Assembly (NCBI GenBank): GCA_050084515.1
Contig: CM114275.1
Location: 8,804,001 to 8,868,000, forward strand
DNA: 64,000 bases
Reading direction: 5' to 3'
From: Blasia pusilla
Lineage: Eukaryota; Marchantiophyta; Marchantiopsida; Blasiales
Made by a program: the position numbers and the translations under genes
Part shown: piece after piece, positions 33,583 to 44,869 of the stretch
How positions within the stretch are numbered: position 1 is the stretch's first letter
Layout of the letters: every line of letters begins with the position of its first letter
The notes under the pieces: model-generated
Database searches by the model: none
Seen by the model: the letters and a program-made list of their open reading frames with translations, nothing else
What the model was told of the DNA's origin: nothing

Positions 33583-35172
33583 TGGGAGGGTTTGGAGATT
33601 CAGCTGGAGACTCAAAGGAAGAAAGGGGCGGTCACTGTCATGCCTCGTTCTACATGTCCATACGCTGAGTCAGGTTCTCCCATTCTGAATGTGAAGATTA
33701 TTCCTACCTTCATCCTTAGTGCGCCAAATTCATTGGCCCTTCCCTGGTGAGATTCTTGTGGCACAGAAGGGGTTTAGAGGATATATGAAAACTCTAAGAT
33801 TGGCTTTGATGATGTGCACGGCACATTGGTTCACAGCCCACAGTGACCCAAGAGAGCCATTGGAATCAATTAGAACCACAGAATCTGAAACACTCGATGT
33901 ATCTGAGGAGCCGAAGCAAGTCTGACACCATAGACAGCGAAACGACAGTAGAAATAAACGTGGGATTGCAATTTTTGAGCTGGGCCGAAGCGATGGTGCG
34001 TGGGATGGATGAAGCAGTATTACAAATTCGGCAACTTTAACTGCAAAATGGCGAGAATGTGTCAGCTGAGCCTCTCTAGAAACGAGTTCTTCAGCTAAAA
34101 GTCGAGGTACCTCCAAATGCTCCATGGGTTTTACTGCGAAATCTGCATTCTAACCAGACAGAGGCTCCGGTTGCTTATAGCCACCAGATCTTACACAACA
34201 CAGCACTGGGGTCTGATTCGGTGATTCTATCAATAGGGTTGTAAATTGGGCCTCAAACACTGAGGCTATTCCATCCGTTTTCTGATTAACTGTTCTGTGG
34301 AGCTCAAGAGACCGCTCATGAGAAAGGAAGAGGCGATCTGAGGCTGAAAACTTGGGAGCTCGAAATCCTCTGCTTCAAAATTTGCCTTTCCGAGTATGTG
34401 CTGTTTCCTTCTCTTTGAATTCTCCCATTCGCTGAGAACCATTTCCTCCATTTCCTCGGAATTTCTCAAAATGAGTAACGCTCACGAGTGCTGCAACAAC
34501 TAAGAAGAAACCAGAGAATGTATGTCATCGCCATTACTGCATGCCTCCAGGAGCGATGGTGGTGGAAAGTATGGGAGAGAAAATGAGGACTGTACACATT
34601 TTTTGAGATTCAAGCTCCAGGGAAGAAGAATCTGACACCGTCAACGCTCCTGTCAAACCTGCAATAAAATAAAGTACTTCAAGAAACAGCCCTAATCCAG
34701 TGAGCAGGGGTTGCAAAATCACACCCCATGTCCCACCGCCAAAGAGTGAGATCCAAATGAGACTCACGTCATATTCCCTTTACTCATGAATCCATAACTG
34801 CAGGATCGAAGGTCACAATTGCCTAAACCCTGAACCCTGAACGCCCAGTGACCAAACTACACAGAATCTGCCAACCTTTATGGGTCCATGGAATATACCG
34901 AGTACTACCCACGCAGCAGCATCCTCATCAACCTCTTCATAGCATACAATCTCACTCCAGGGCGTCGAGATCCTCAAGCACTCAAAGTCCAAACCATCTG
35001 CTGAAAAACCACTGCGAGGTCAGATTTCCTGTCAGCTGGCCTAGATTAATCACCTTACAAGTCTGTATGGAACACCTCCGAACAGGAAACCCCAATTGAC
35101 ACCTCCTCCTCTCGAGATTTAGTACACCTTATGACCCATATAAGCAACCGCAAGCAGTTTCACCCAATATAT
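33578..35172. other. No confident gene
   Basis: The minus strand at 34767-34534 encodes a hydrophobic stretch (GVILQPLLTGLGLFLEVLYF) followed by a TTGCAG site, and 34469-34266 an acidic-basic stretch (LSEWENSKRRKQH). They could be exons of one small membrane-protein gene but I recognise no family and the join is not certain. Confidence 0.25.
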
Positions 35173-36312
35173 TATTGAAATCAGAATTCTATTTTTCTTA
35201 GATCTTTTTTTTTTATTTTTAAGATAGTAGATCTCGACAAGATCTTCCACTGAACCATGTACATAAAGGTAATCACTTACAAACTTGAAAGAGCAGATCT
35301 GAAATGGATTGCATGCAGAACTAGTCCGCAACTTCTATTGAGAACTTGGTGCTTGGCAAAGCAACACCTTATTAGAATACACAAGACCAGAAGAAAGGTG
35401 GTTGAAACCAAGATGCATGAGTATGCGCTAAATTGGTTCTTTGAGCATTCTCCACACCAGTGCAGTTCCTTCTTAGTTGATCAAGGCACCAGCAAAGGTT
35501 CAGGTATGTAGGAGCTAATCTCAAAACGCACAGCCTTAGAGGGCAGGAGTAGAAGTGAATCAAAGGAGTAGGAAAGAGAGAGGGAGTTATATAATTTCCT
35601 AGAAGAGACCAGCAGAAGGGACCACTGCATGGTAAGGCAAGGTGGAAGGGCCAACACAACAAGAGCAGGCTAGCACATTATGAGGAGGACAACACAACAA
35701 GGCAACACAACAGGGGCAGACTAGCACACCATATGCACAATTTAACACTAGTAAGGTGCACAGGAAATAAAAAATTGTTTGAAGAGTTGGTGTATATCCC
35801 GTGAAGGGAAGATATTAATGATGTTGCACATAAATTCAAATTTTTTTCTTACCTCCCCTTGCATGTGAAATATTTTCTTGCTGCCCAGTTGCCACGTGTC
35901 AAGCAGAGAGGTGTTTGCAAATCAAGAAGGCACTCTCCCATAATAATATAGATAAGGTGTCTGTGTGATGCACTTGAAATAAAAATGTTTGAAGAGCTAG
36001 TGTACAGGCCGTGGAGGGAAGAGGTTAATGAAGTTGCACATAAATTCAATTTTTTTCTTGCTACTTGTAGTATGAGAAACATTTTCTTGCTGCCCAGTTG
36101 CCACACGTCAAGAAGAGAGGTATTTGCAAATCAAGAAGGCACTCTCCCATAATAATATAGATAACCAAAACTAACAAGAATAGTTTAAGGGGTAACTAGT
36201 AATCTAACTGAGACTTGTAACCATGGTAAACTTCCAACCATAGTTTGCACAACTAACCATAGTTAAAAAAATTGAAAGAAAACTACATAAAATTTTATGT
36301 GAAATCCTAACA
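35173..36312 (-). mobile_element. Copia 3' LTR, interrupted by two Helitrons
   Basis: On the minus strand the LTR starts TGTTAGGATTTC at 36312, just after a CCAAGTGGGAG polypurine tract, and ends near 35173 (TTTCAATA). It aligns over its whole length with the solo LTR at 22914-23650 except for a 414-base insertion (35748-36161). Removing the insertion gives about 726 bp, close to the solo LTR's 737. Confidence 0.85.
35748..36161 (-). mobile_element. Two head-to-tail non-autonomous Helitrons
   Basis: Unit 1 runs 36161 to 35953 and unit 2 runs 35952 to 35748 on the minus strand. Each starts TCTATATTATTATGGGAGAG; only unit 2 keeps the CTAG end, while unit 1 ends CACCTTA directly against unit 2. 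The pair lies between A and T of the LTR sequence GGTTA^TGTT, which is uninterrupted in the solo LTR at 23.06 kb. Confidence 0.8.
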
Positions 36313-36329
36313 CTCCCACTTGGAGAAAA

Positions 36330-39300
36330 TTAGTCATGCCCATCTTGCTCAAGTATTTTTTTGTGCTTGATAGATGACCTCACCAAATCACATGCCATAT
36401 CCTGAGTCCCAATGAACCTAAGGTCAATCCCAATCCCCATCACATCTCTGATGAAGTGGTGACGAACGTAGATATGCTTAGTTCTCGCGTGATGAATGGG
36501 ATTATTGCAGAGTGCAATACTTCTTTGATTATCTCCATAGAGAATTGTAGGTCCTTCACATGGAAACCTGATACTGTTGAGAAAGTAACGAAGCCACAAC
36601 AGGTCCTTTCCTGCATGAGCAATGCTAATGTACTTCGCCTCTGTTGAGGAATAAGCAACAGTTTGGTGAAGTTTACTGCTCCAACTCACAACACCATTGC
36701 ACAACATGAAGATATATCCTGAGGTGGATCTTGCGGCGTCTTCATCAGTACCACGCATAATCTGAATCGGTGAATCCATATAAGATGGTGGAGGTTCCTG
36801 AACTATGTGTGATTCCCATTGTTGGAGTTCCCTTCATGTAGCGTAACAATCTTTTCATTGCTTTCTAGTGTTCTGATCTTGAGTTATGCATGTACTTGCA
36901 AAGAACTTCTATTGTAAATGATATGTCTAGTCTGGTGCACACAACAAGATAAAGCAAGCTCCCTACAACACTTTGATAAGGAACCATAGACACATCTTCA
37001 ATCTCTTTCTTAGATTTTTCATACATGGACTTGGAGAGTCCTAGTCCTGGTTTCATAGGAGTGGAAACATGTTTACATTCACTCAATCCAAACTTAGCTA
37101 GGATACTCTTTTTGAAAGTGTCTTGATGAATTATGATGGTGCCAGCAAAGCGATCTCGTACTATATTGATTCCTAAGAGCAACTCCTAAATCAACCATCT
37201 CGAAAGCCTCTTGTAGCCCACGCTTCTGCTCCTTCATAAACAATGAACTCTCACTAATCATGAGCAAATCATCCACATACAAAACAACAATTAACTCGAT
37301 ATTTCATAGTGTAAACACTATGATCTGAGTCGCTTCTAGTGTATCCTTGACTGATCATATGTTGGTCAATGTGTAAATACCAAGCTCTTGAAGATTGCTT
37401 TAGTCCGTAGATAGATTTTAGAAGATGGCATAATTTACCCTCAGTTTGAAATCCGGGTGGTGGTTTCATGTAGATCTCCTCCTCTAAGTCTCCATTGAGG
37501 AAAGTTGTCTTTATATCCATGAGCTTGACTTCCCAACCATGATAAGCAGCTAGTGATAATGAAATTCTGATGGAGACATACTTGGCAATGCAACAAGTGC
37601 AAATGTCTCCTTGAATTCAAGTCTTCAACTTGACTCAATCCTTGCGCCACAAGTCTAGCTTTGTACTTGAGGACTTGCTTATCTTGATCCCTTTTGGTCT
37701 TATACACCCACTTACTTCCGACAACCTTCTTGTATGGGGGCTCATCAAAAATTTTGCAAGTCTGATTTGATTCATGAGACTTGAGCTCTTCATTCATAGC
37801 TTCCTCCCATTGCTCCCATGCAACACTCTCTTGTGCCTCTTTTAAAGATGCAGGGTCAGATTCATGAAATTCTGTAGCAGAACCAATCATGAGATTGAAT
37901 TGAGAGCAAAAATTTATGAGTTGTTGTTGCTGACTTTGTGTGTTTTGGATCAAGAATTCTTGATCAAATCCAAACCTCATAGTCTTCTTAGTTGTCCTAT
38001 TGAACCTTTGGACTGATTCTGGCTCCTCAACATTATTGTCTCTTCTTTGATACACATGGGTATATTCCTCAAGGGGAGTGATGACCTTAGTGGTAAGTCC
38101 TTCATCTGGCCGCATAGAAGTAGAAGGGAGATTTGCATTTTCTTCCTTCACTTCTTCAAGCACATAATCAGGAGTAGTAATCGGGTTGGCAACTGATTCC
38201 TCAAACACAGAAGTTGGAACTTGATTTTCATTGAAGATGACATCCCTGCTCTTGATAATGTTCTTGGTGGCAAGGTTATACATTCGATATCCCTTGTAAT
38301 TTGGCCGAAGGCCAAGATATTTGCACTTCAAAGATATTAGGATCCAGTTTCTTTCTCTGATCCTTAGGAATAAGAACAAAAGTTTCAATACCAAACACCC
38401 GAATCATAGACACATCAGGTTGTGTTCCTGATCATGCCTCTTCAAGGTTTTTTCTTGCCAGAGCTCTAGTAGGACTAAGATTATGCAAGAGATTTGCATA
38501 CCTAGTTGCCTCAAACCAATATATGTTGCTTAACTTGGAATCACCAAGCATCTAGTTGGTCTTGGTGACCAGCGTACGTTTTAGTCTCTCTACCACTCCG
38601 TTCTGTTGAGGACTATCCCTTGCTGAAGATTGGTAATCCCTTTTTCAACAAGATACCTATCAAACACCTGGTTGAAGAATTCAACCCGGACATTAGTAGA
38701 CAATCTGAGTATGACATATGCATGGTGAAGAAATCTCTAGAACAAAAGTGGGAGTATGGGAAATCTGAACCTAGTGATAAGTTCTTCAAGGCCACATCTC
38801 CACCTCTGTCGGATCTGAAGATTTTGACTTTCTTCCCAGTTTGAGTTTATCCGCAATCAGCAAACGCTTTGAACTTGCGTAGAACATCTCTCTTCAGTTT
38901 GAGAGGAAACACAAAAGATTTCCTTGTACAATCATCAACAAAAGAGACATAGTATAAGGCACCTCCAAGGGAATTAATCTTGAAAGGACCACATGCGTCA
39001 CTGTGGATTGGGCCAAGCCTCGGCTCAAACCTGGACTTCGATGTTGAAGGAAAACTTCTCTTGCTGTGTTTTCCCTTGATGATGAATTCGCAGAAGAATC
39101 TAGAAGGAACAATGAACTTTGAACCAATGGTAACTTGTTGAAGTTGCCTCATACCTTCCACACTTTGATGCCCCAACCTTCTATGCCAATTAAAGTAGGA
39201 AAGTTGACTCAACTTTGGCAAGGTTGGCCTTGGCCTTCATGGTACAAGTTCCATCTAGATGGTAAAGAGATCCACATGGGGACAAGCAAGAATAAGCCAC

Positions 39301-39566
39301 CGCTTGACCTTTCTGGTTGAGGAAAGAATACACCTTATTTTCATCAAGTCTAACCTTGATGCCATCATTTTCATTTGTGTAGTAGCAATCAAATTGTGGA
39401 AATTCTTATGATATAGGACATTTGTCAATTTGATATCATTCCCAACCTTTTTGTAGATGGTAGCACTCCCACTCATTGATATGTTGCAGAGAACTCCATT
39501 GGCAATAGAGATAGTGAATGGTGTTATACAATGTATCTCGTCAAGCATTCGTGCCTCTCCACACAT
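36330..39566 (-). pseudogene. Degenerate Ty1/copia pol, 5'-truncated
   Basis: Reading down the minus strand, in the order expected for copia: a protease remnant (FTISIANGVL, 39.5 kb); the GAG-pre-integrase zinc region (FNWHRRLGHQS, 39.2 kb) with a damaged C-x2-C; integrase core (GPIHSDACGPF, FVDDCTRKSFVF, 39.0 kb); the integrase tail (YKGYRMYNLATKNIIKSRDV, 38.3 kb); reverse transcriptase pieces (KVVGSKWVYKTKRD, 37.7 kb; MDIKTTFLNGDLEEEIYMKP, 37.5 kb; QSVVGSLLYLV, 36.95 kb); and RNase H (DEDAARSTSGYIF to HHFIRDV, 36.75-36.45 kb). Frames change repeatedly and gag and the 5' LTR are missing beyond 39566. The 3' end joins the LTR at 36312. Confidence 0.85.
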
Positions 39567-39635
39567 ATGTCAAGACAAACCACCATCGATGATCCATATA
39601 TTTAATACCTTTTGGATAGAAGACTTGGATAGAAT

Positions 39636-40130
39636 GGTCCTGCATATACACATCGCTACACAAAATATATTGTTGGTCACATCCACACCACACAACACTG
39701 ATCTTCCCCAACATAAAGGTAGATCCACACAAGTACAAAAAATAACTCACGCATATACATTGAGATCACACAACAAACATAAGACAAAAAATGGCAAACT
39801 CGGCCTAAAACTCCACTCCTCAATCTACATCGGCATATCAAGCCTCGTCCACCCCGTGCTATCAAGGAATCCAGACGTTAACATCCCAGTCCTAACTCAC
39901 ACACACGAGCAAGAATGGTGCTCCAATGGCCCAACATAAGAAGTTTGGCTTGAGAAAGCCATCTCTCTCCTATATATAGGTATGGATAAATCCAAAAGGC
40001 TCCTCCCCAAAAGATGTCAATCCTCCTTGTAACCTACGCACACAGGTTAATAGGGGCGGGTGACCTGCTGAACAAGTCATCCGGTTGTGAAAGACCCCGA
40101 AAGGAAAGTTGTTAGAAACAACGTTCTTGA
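39636..40130 (-). repeat. LTR-like repeat with TATA box (copy 2)
   Basis: Inverse copy of 6800-7329, with the TATATATA box at about 39971. It lies against the truncated 5' side of the copia relic on one side and the E2 element on the other. Confidence 0.55.
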
Positions 40131-40259
40131 CACAACGGAACTATCCTCAACCCCATCCTATACCTCAGGATGAAGTTATACTCACGATAGTCTGCTGGCT
40201 CTCAATCTATGTCGTTGCCGCGATACATCCCTACTTAATGGCTACTTAGATGTGACAGT

Positions 40260-40395
40260 TGTCGTACGCATACATATTGCTACACAATACATATCACTGG
40301 TCATATCCACACTACACAACATTGATCATCCCCAACATACGGGTAGATCCACACAAGTACAAAAAATCAACTCACACATATACATCTAAATGACA
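40260..40395 (-). mobile_element. Short 3' LTR of gypsy element E2, 136 bp
   Basis: On the minus strand it begins TGTCATTTAGATG immediately after an AGTTAGGGGGTGGTT polypurine tract and ends GCGTACGACA. The TGTC...GACA ends match those of the E1 repeats. Segments at 7194-7329 (same length) and about 53217-53319 are related. Confidence 0.6.
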
Positions 40396-40474
40396 CAACC
40401 ACCCCCTAACTGGCAGTTGGATCCCCCCAACTCCAGATAGTAGGCATCACATCTCTCTAACATGATCTACTACC

Positions 40475-40756
40475 CTATATACATCTCGGACATATCCATC
40501 GTCCCGTGGGAACTATATCAAGAGGGGGTGTCAGACATGACATATGCCACCAACGAGAACAACCATCACATACCAACATGGTGGTTGCATCCCTCGCACA
40601 TCCATACAACATACACCTCAAGCCTACAAGTACCACTACCACTCTGATCCACTGTCCCGTCCATGTTCGGAAGGTGACATGGCGCACAATTGAGCACATG
40701 ATCCTTCCAAACCAGACCATCCCGTCCCTCCAACATGAGGACCCCGGTTGGTAACA
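40475..40756 (-). pseudogene. E2 integrase tail with PHD-type finger
   Basis: Resumes the E2 integrase interrupted at 51545. GVLMLEGRDGLVWKDHVLNC is followed, after a frameshift, by LVCDGCSRWWHMSC and PLDIVPTGRWICPRC and a stop. The spacing is that of a C4HC3 PHD finger with its conserved Trp two residues before the last Cys pair; in the first pair the second Cys is replaced (CMLY). Joined to the 51545-52964 part it forms one gene split by the insertion of E1. Confidence 0.75.
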
Positions 40757-40862
40757 TGTCGTGCGAATCCACATCGTCATACAACATACATCGTTGACAT
40801 ACCATACTCACATACATACATAACATAGACAAGAGCATCCACAAACATAAGTGTACCACAAC

Positions 40863-41230
40863 TGAAATCCGTGAAAGACCTACTGTCATAAAACACGTAT
40901 AGAATCACATACAATCGAGCCAAACCCACTCCACGATGGGAGAATCTAGGTCAAAGCTTACGGGAAACACCATAGCCAAGAGCTCTACTCACTACCAAGG
41001 CTAACTCCCAACGCAACAGGCTCAACTCAAAGAATTGATTGTTCTTTGGGTGCACTCCACATTATATCCTCCAACCTAAGAGCGGGCCCTACTAGGAAAG
41101 TCACCCCCAACTGAGTAACCCCCAACCCTATGTATGAAACCGCATCTCTACCTAGCGACTACGGTCCTACATAAGGTATGGCCTCTATTAGCACACTATA
41201 CTCTACGACATAATCCGTATGATCATGACA
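40863..41230 (-). repeat. E1 3' LTR core
   Basis: Direct repeat of 51209-51544, over 90 percent identical by eye. Carries a 32-bp segment (after AACCCTATGTA on the plus strand) that is absent from the 5' copy. Flanked on both sides by the 98-bp repeat ending in CGCACGACA on the minus strand. Confidence 0.85.
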
Positions 41231-41511
41231 GCTGTCGTGCGAATCCACATCGTCATACAACATACATCGCTGACATACCATACTCACATACATACATAAC
41301 ATAGACGAGAGCATCCACAAACATAAGTGTATGAAAACTCGCCCCCCTAACTGGCGGTTAGGTCCCTCTAACTCCCAGGTAGCTCTATACATCTACTACA
41401 TGCTATACACCTTCATGGGTGCACGAATCAAAAGGCCGGGTGCTAGGTTGCCCCATCGTAAGTCGCACATCTGTAATCCATATCATGCAAAGATCAAGTC
41501 ATTTACCTCTC

Positions 41512-44500
41512 CTAAATACATCGAGGACAAACCCACCTTCCAGTAGGAACAACATCCATACGTGGAGTCAAACACATCATGTGCCAACCCCTAAAACACC
41601 GATCACACACCAACATACGGGCTGCGTTACCATCAGACCTACACAACATGCACCTCAAGCTAGCACGTATCATGGCTAAGCTTGGGTCAACAGTACCATC
41701 CACATTTGGAAGATGACATGGCGCACAATTATGCACATGGTCCTTCCAAACAACTCCATCACGACCCTCCAACATGAGAACTCCAGAAGCTAACACCTCG
41801 CACACTCGTAAAATATTGCGGCCTACCGTCACATCCAACGTTGTCGGTGCAATCTGCTGCAAATAAACATAGTCCCCCACATGGAACCTGCGAATCGATG
41901 GTGGACAACCTCCACCCCGAATGGTTGCATACCGCAACGTATCTCTATGTTGAGCAATTGCAAGATTCTCAAAGGGTGTTGGCATAACTCTCCGAAAGAG
42001 ATCTGCCCGTTGAGAACACACCCTCATCCACATCTCTGGGTCATCAAGGTTCACCACCTCACTAGACTCCCGACAAATTGCTGCTGGCAAGTCTGGATCT
42101 CGGCCGTATAATAGAAAATAAGGTGAAAAGGAAGCAAAGGATGCTTGGCGACTGAACCTATACCCCATGGCTAACCATGGCAACTGAATATCCCACTCTC
42201 CAAGATGCCCCTTCTGTAGGGTATACTTGCACAATGCCCTCTTCACCGTCTGAACCACACGCTCAGCCAAACCATCCGCCTCTGGATGATCTCGAGACGT
42301 GGTCCGATGATCAATCAACGCCTTGTCACACAAGACCTGAAACTCTCCCTGAAACTCTGTACCTTGGTCGGTTAGCACTTCAGCTGGTGCACCAAAATGA
42401 CTAAGCACTCTATCAAAAAACGCGTACGCCGTTCCCTCACTTGCCTTGTAAGGTAATGCCACCAACTCAATCCACTTGGAGAAGTGCTCCACCATCACCA
42501 ACACATATCGATGATGTCATACAGTCAACGGTAATGGTTCCGCAAAGTCCACACTCCAACGGTAACCCAACCCCATAATAGGCAAGGGGTGTAACTGTGG
42601 TGTAGGGGCATTGAATGATGCTCTCACCCGGTCACAAACCATACAATGTGACACCAATTGCTGCACCTGAGTATGCATGCCACGCCACCAATACTGACCA
42701 AGGAGTAAGCTATACGTACGCTTTACCCCAAAGTGTCCCAACTCCTCATGGGCATGTCGCACAATGCGCTCTCTCTGAGCCAAATGCGGCACTACTCGTA
42801 CTCTACCATCCTCCCACACACGGAGAATATGTGTTCCCTCCAATCGATACCTCTTAGCAAGTTGAAGAACACGGTCTCGCTCCTTGGCACTCACTATGCC
42901 TGGCACCCTACTGGTCCGTAGGAACTCCAACACCAACGCATCATCATGAATATCACGCTGATCCGTACCACCATCTCCAACCTTAGGATCTGAAGGTTGG
43001 TCATCTACCCTCTGACTAGAGTAAGATGTCATGTGGTCCTCCATAGTAGAGTCCACCCCTAACCAACATGAAAAGGCGGATGCATGCCAACCTGGCACCA
43101 TCTCCTCATCAACCTCGTCATGCCATCTAGCCCCAGTTGCATCCTCTTGGCTAGTACATGGGTTCCTACTCAACCCAGCAGCATCAAGGTTGGCAACTCC
43201 AAGTCTATGTACCACATGGAAGTCATACTCCTGTAAGATAAGAGCCCAGCGTGCAAGCTTCCCTGTAAGCTTGTCAGACTCCATCAACCACTTGAGCTGG
43301 TGATCAGTAATAAGGGTAAACTGTGTGCCAAACAAGTAACACCTAAAGTGTGCCACAGCCCACACTACTGCCAAGCACTCTCCCTCATATGAACTATAGC
43401 GCGACTCCGTTGCATTATTCGAACGACTTGCATTATCCACCACAAACTCCATGTGCTCATCATCATGTTGTGTCAACACCGCTCCAAGTCCCAACCTACT
43501 CCAATCAGTGTGTAACTGAAATGGGCGCCCTCTGATAGGTCTCCTCAAGATAGGCACTGCCACCAACTGGGCCTTAAGCTCCACAAAAGCTCTCTCTTGA
43601 TCATCTCCCCAATACCAATCTTGATCTGATTTCAGCAACTTGTTCAAATGCTTTGCCATAGCACTAAATCCCTTCACATACCTCCGATAGTAGTTCTCCA
43701 ATCCCATGAATGCCCGAACTCTACTCACATCTATCGGATGGGGAATAAGTGCAATAGCCTCCAACTTTGCTTGCTGAACTCCCAAACCACATGGATAGAT
43801 CACATGACCCAAGTACTCAACATCCTCATGGAAGAACTTACACTTTCTTGGATGCAAACGTAGACCATGAGTTTTCAACCGCTCAAACACCATCTGCAAA
43901 TGTATCTGATGCTCCTCCACCGTGTTACTGAATACCAAGATATCATCAATGTAACATCGAACAAAATCCAACCCTGCTAGGATCCTTTCCATCACTCTCT
44001 GAAACTCGACAGGTGCATTCTTCAACCCAAAGGGTAAGAATTTCCACTGGTACAAAAAATCCTTGCCATGAGAGTTGACACCCCAAAATGTTGTCTTGGC
44101 CTTGTCACTCTCCCGAATCAGAAATTGATGGTATCCTGCCTGAAGATCCAAAGTACTGAAAATCTTTGCCTGTCCCACCACATCAAAGATCTCCTCAGGT
44201 GTAGGCATGGCATATCTATCGGCCTTGGTTTATCGATTGATAGGACGGTAATCTCCACACATCCGCCTATCCGTGTAGTTGCCATGCATATCCTTTTTAG
44301 CAGGCATGACAATGGCTGGTGCATACTCTCCATGCGACAACTCCACTAATCCAGCCTCCAAAAGGTCCAACGTCCTACTCTGAATCAGGTCCCTCTCCAT
44401 ATCACTATATCGGTAGGGACGACGGAAGATTGGCGTATCACTAGCCAAATCAATCCGTATACCGGTTTCAACCAGAGCACCCAACTCCTTCATGCTAAAG

Positions 44501-44661
44501 GCAAAACAACTCCTATAAGCACGTAGGAACTGTGTCAAGCGTCGTTTCTCACCTCCCATAAGCTTGGGCCCAAGTAATGGCTCCCAAGTCTCCTCCACTG
44601 GCACTAGAGTGAGAGGATGATGCCATTGGCTGCTACGCAACCCCCTCACAAGATGGTACAC
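41512..44661 (-). pseudogene. E1 pol: reverse transcriptase, RNase H, integrase, PHD finger
   Basis: One continuous minus-strand frame broken only by TAA (44230-44232) and TGA (about 42517). RT: FRRPYRYSDMERDLI, CGDYRPINR, FSTLDLQAGYHQ, FLPFGLKNAPVEFQRVM and the catalytic CYIDDILVF. RNase H: LHTDWSRLGLGAVL, YEGECLAVVWAV, LITDHQLKWL. Integrase: HHCC zinc domain (HAHEELGHFG to CMVCDRV), then the D,D,E triad in SVDFAEP, LTDQGTEFQGEF and HPEADGLAERVV. After the core come RRFHVGDYVYLQQ and EGRDGVVWKDHV, then a C4HC3 PHD finger (41515-41652): CMLC, LVCDRC, GWHMMC, GRWVCPRC. Gypsy integrases often end in a chromodomain; here a PHD finger, a fold that usually reads histone H3 tails, occupies that place. 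Confidence 0.9.
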
Positions 44662-44869
44662 CCTTAGCTACACCATCATCTGAGCAAATAACTCCTCCAC
44701 CAGCATGAGCAACCAACTCCACATGCCCAGCCATTACATCCCATTTACTCCAAGGATGCAAAATACTACTCTCCTCGCCCCCAGCCGATGCCTCTACCGT
44801 CCGAGTAGCCATCGAGCTTATTACAAGGGGTGGAAGACCCACAGACATAGTCCGAAGTCTCAAAATCCA

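Noticed and set aside
41512-41660. Chromodomain at the integrase end
   Set aside because: No aromatic-cage or chromodomain strand pattern; the Cys/His spacing is that of a PHD finger.
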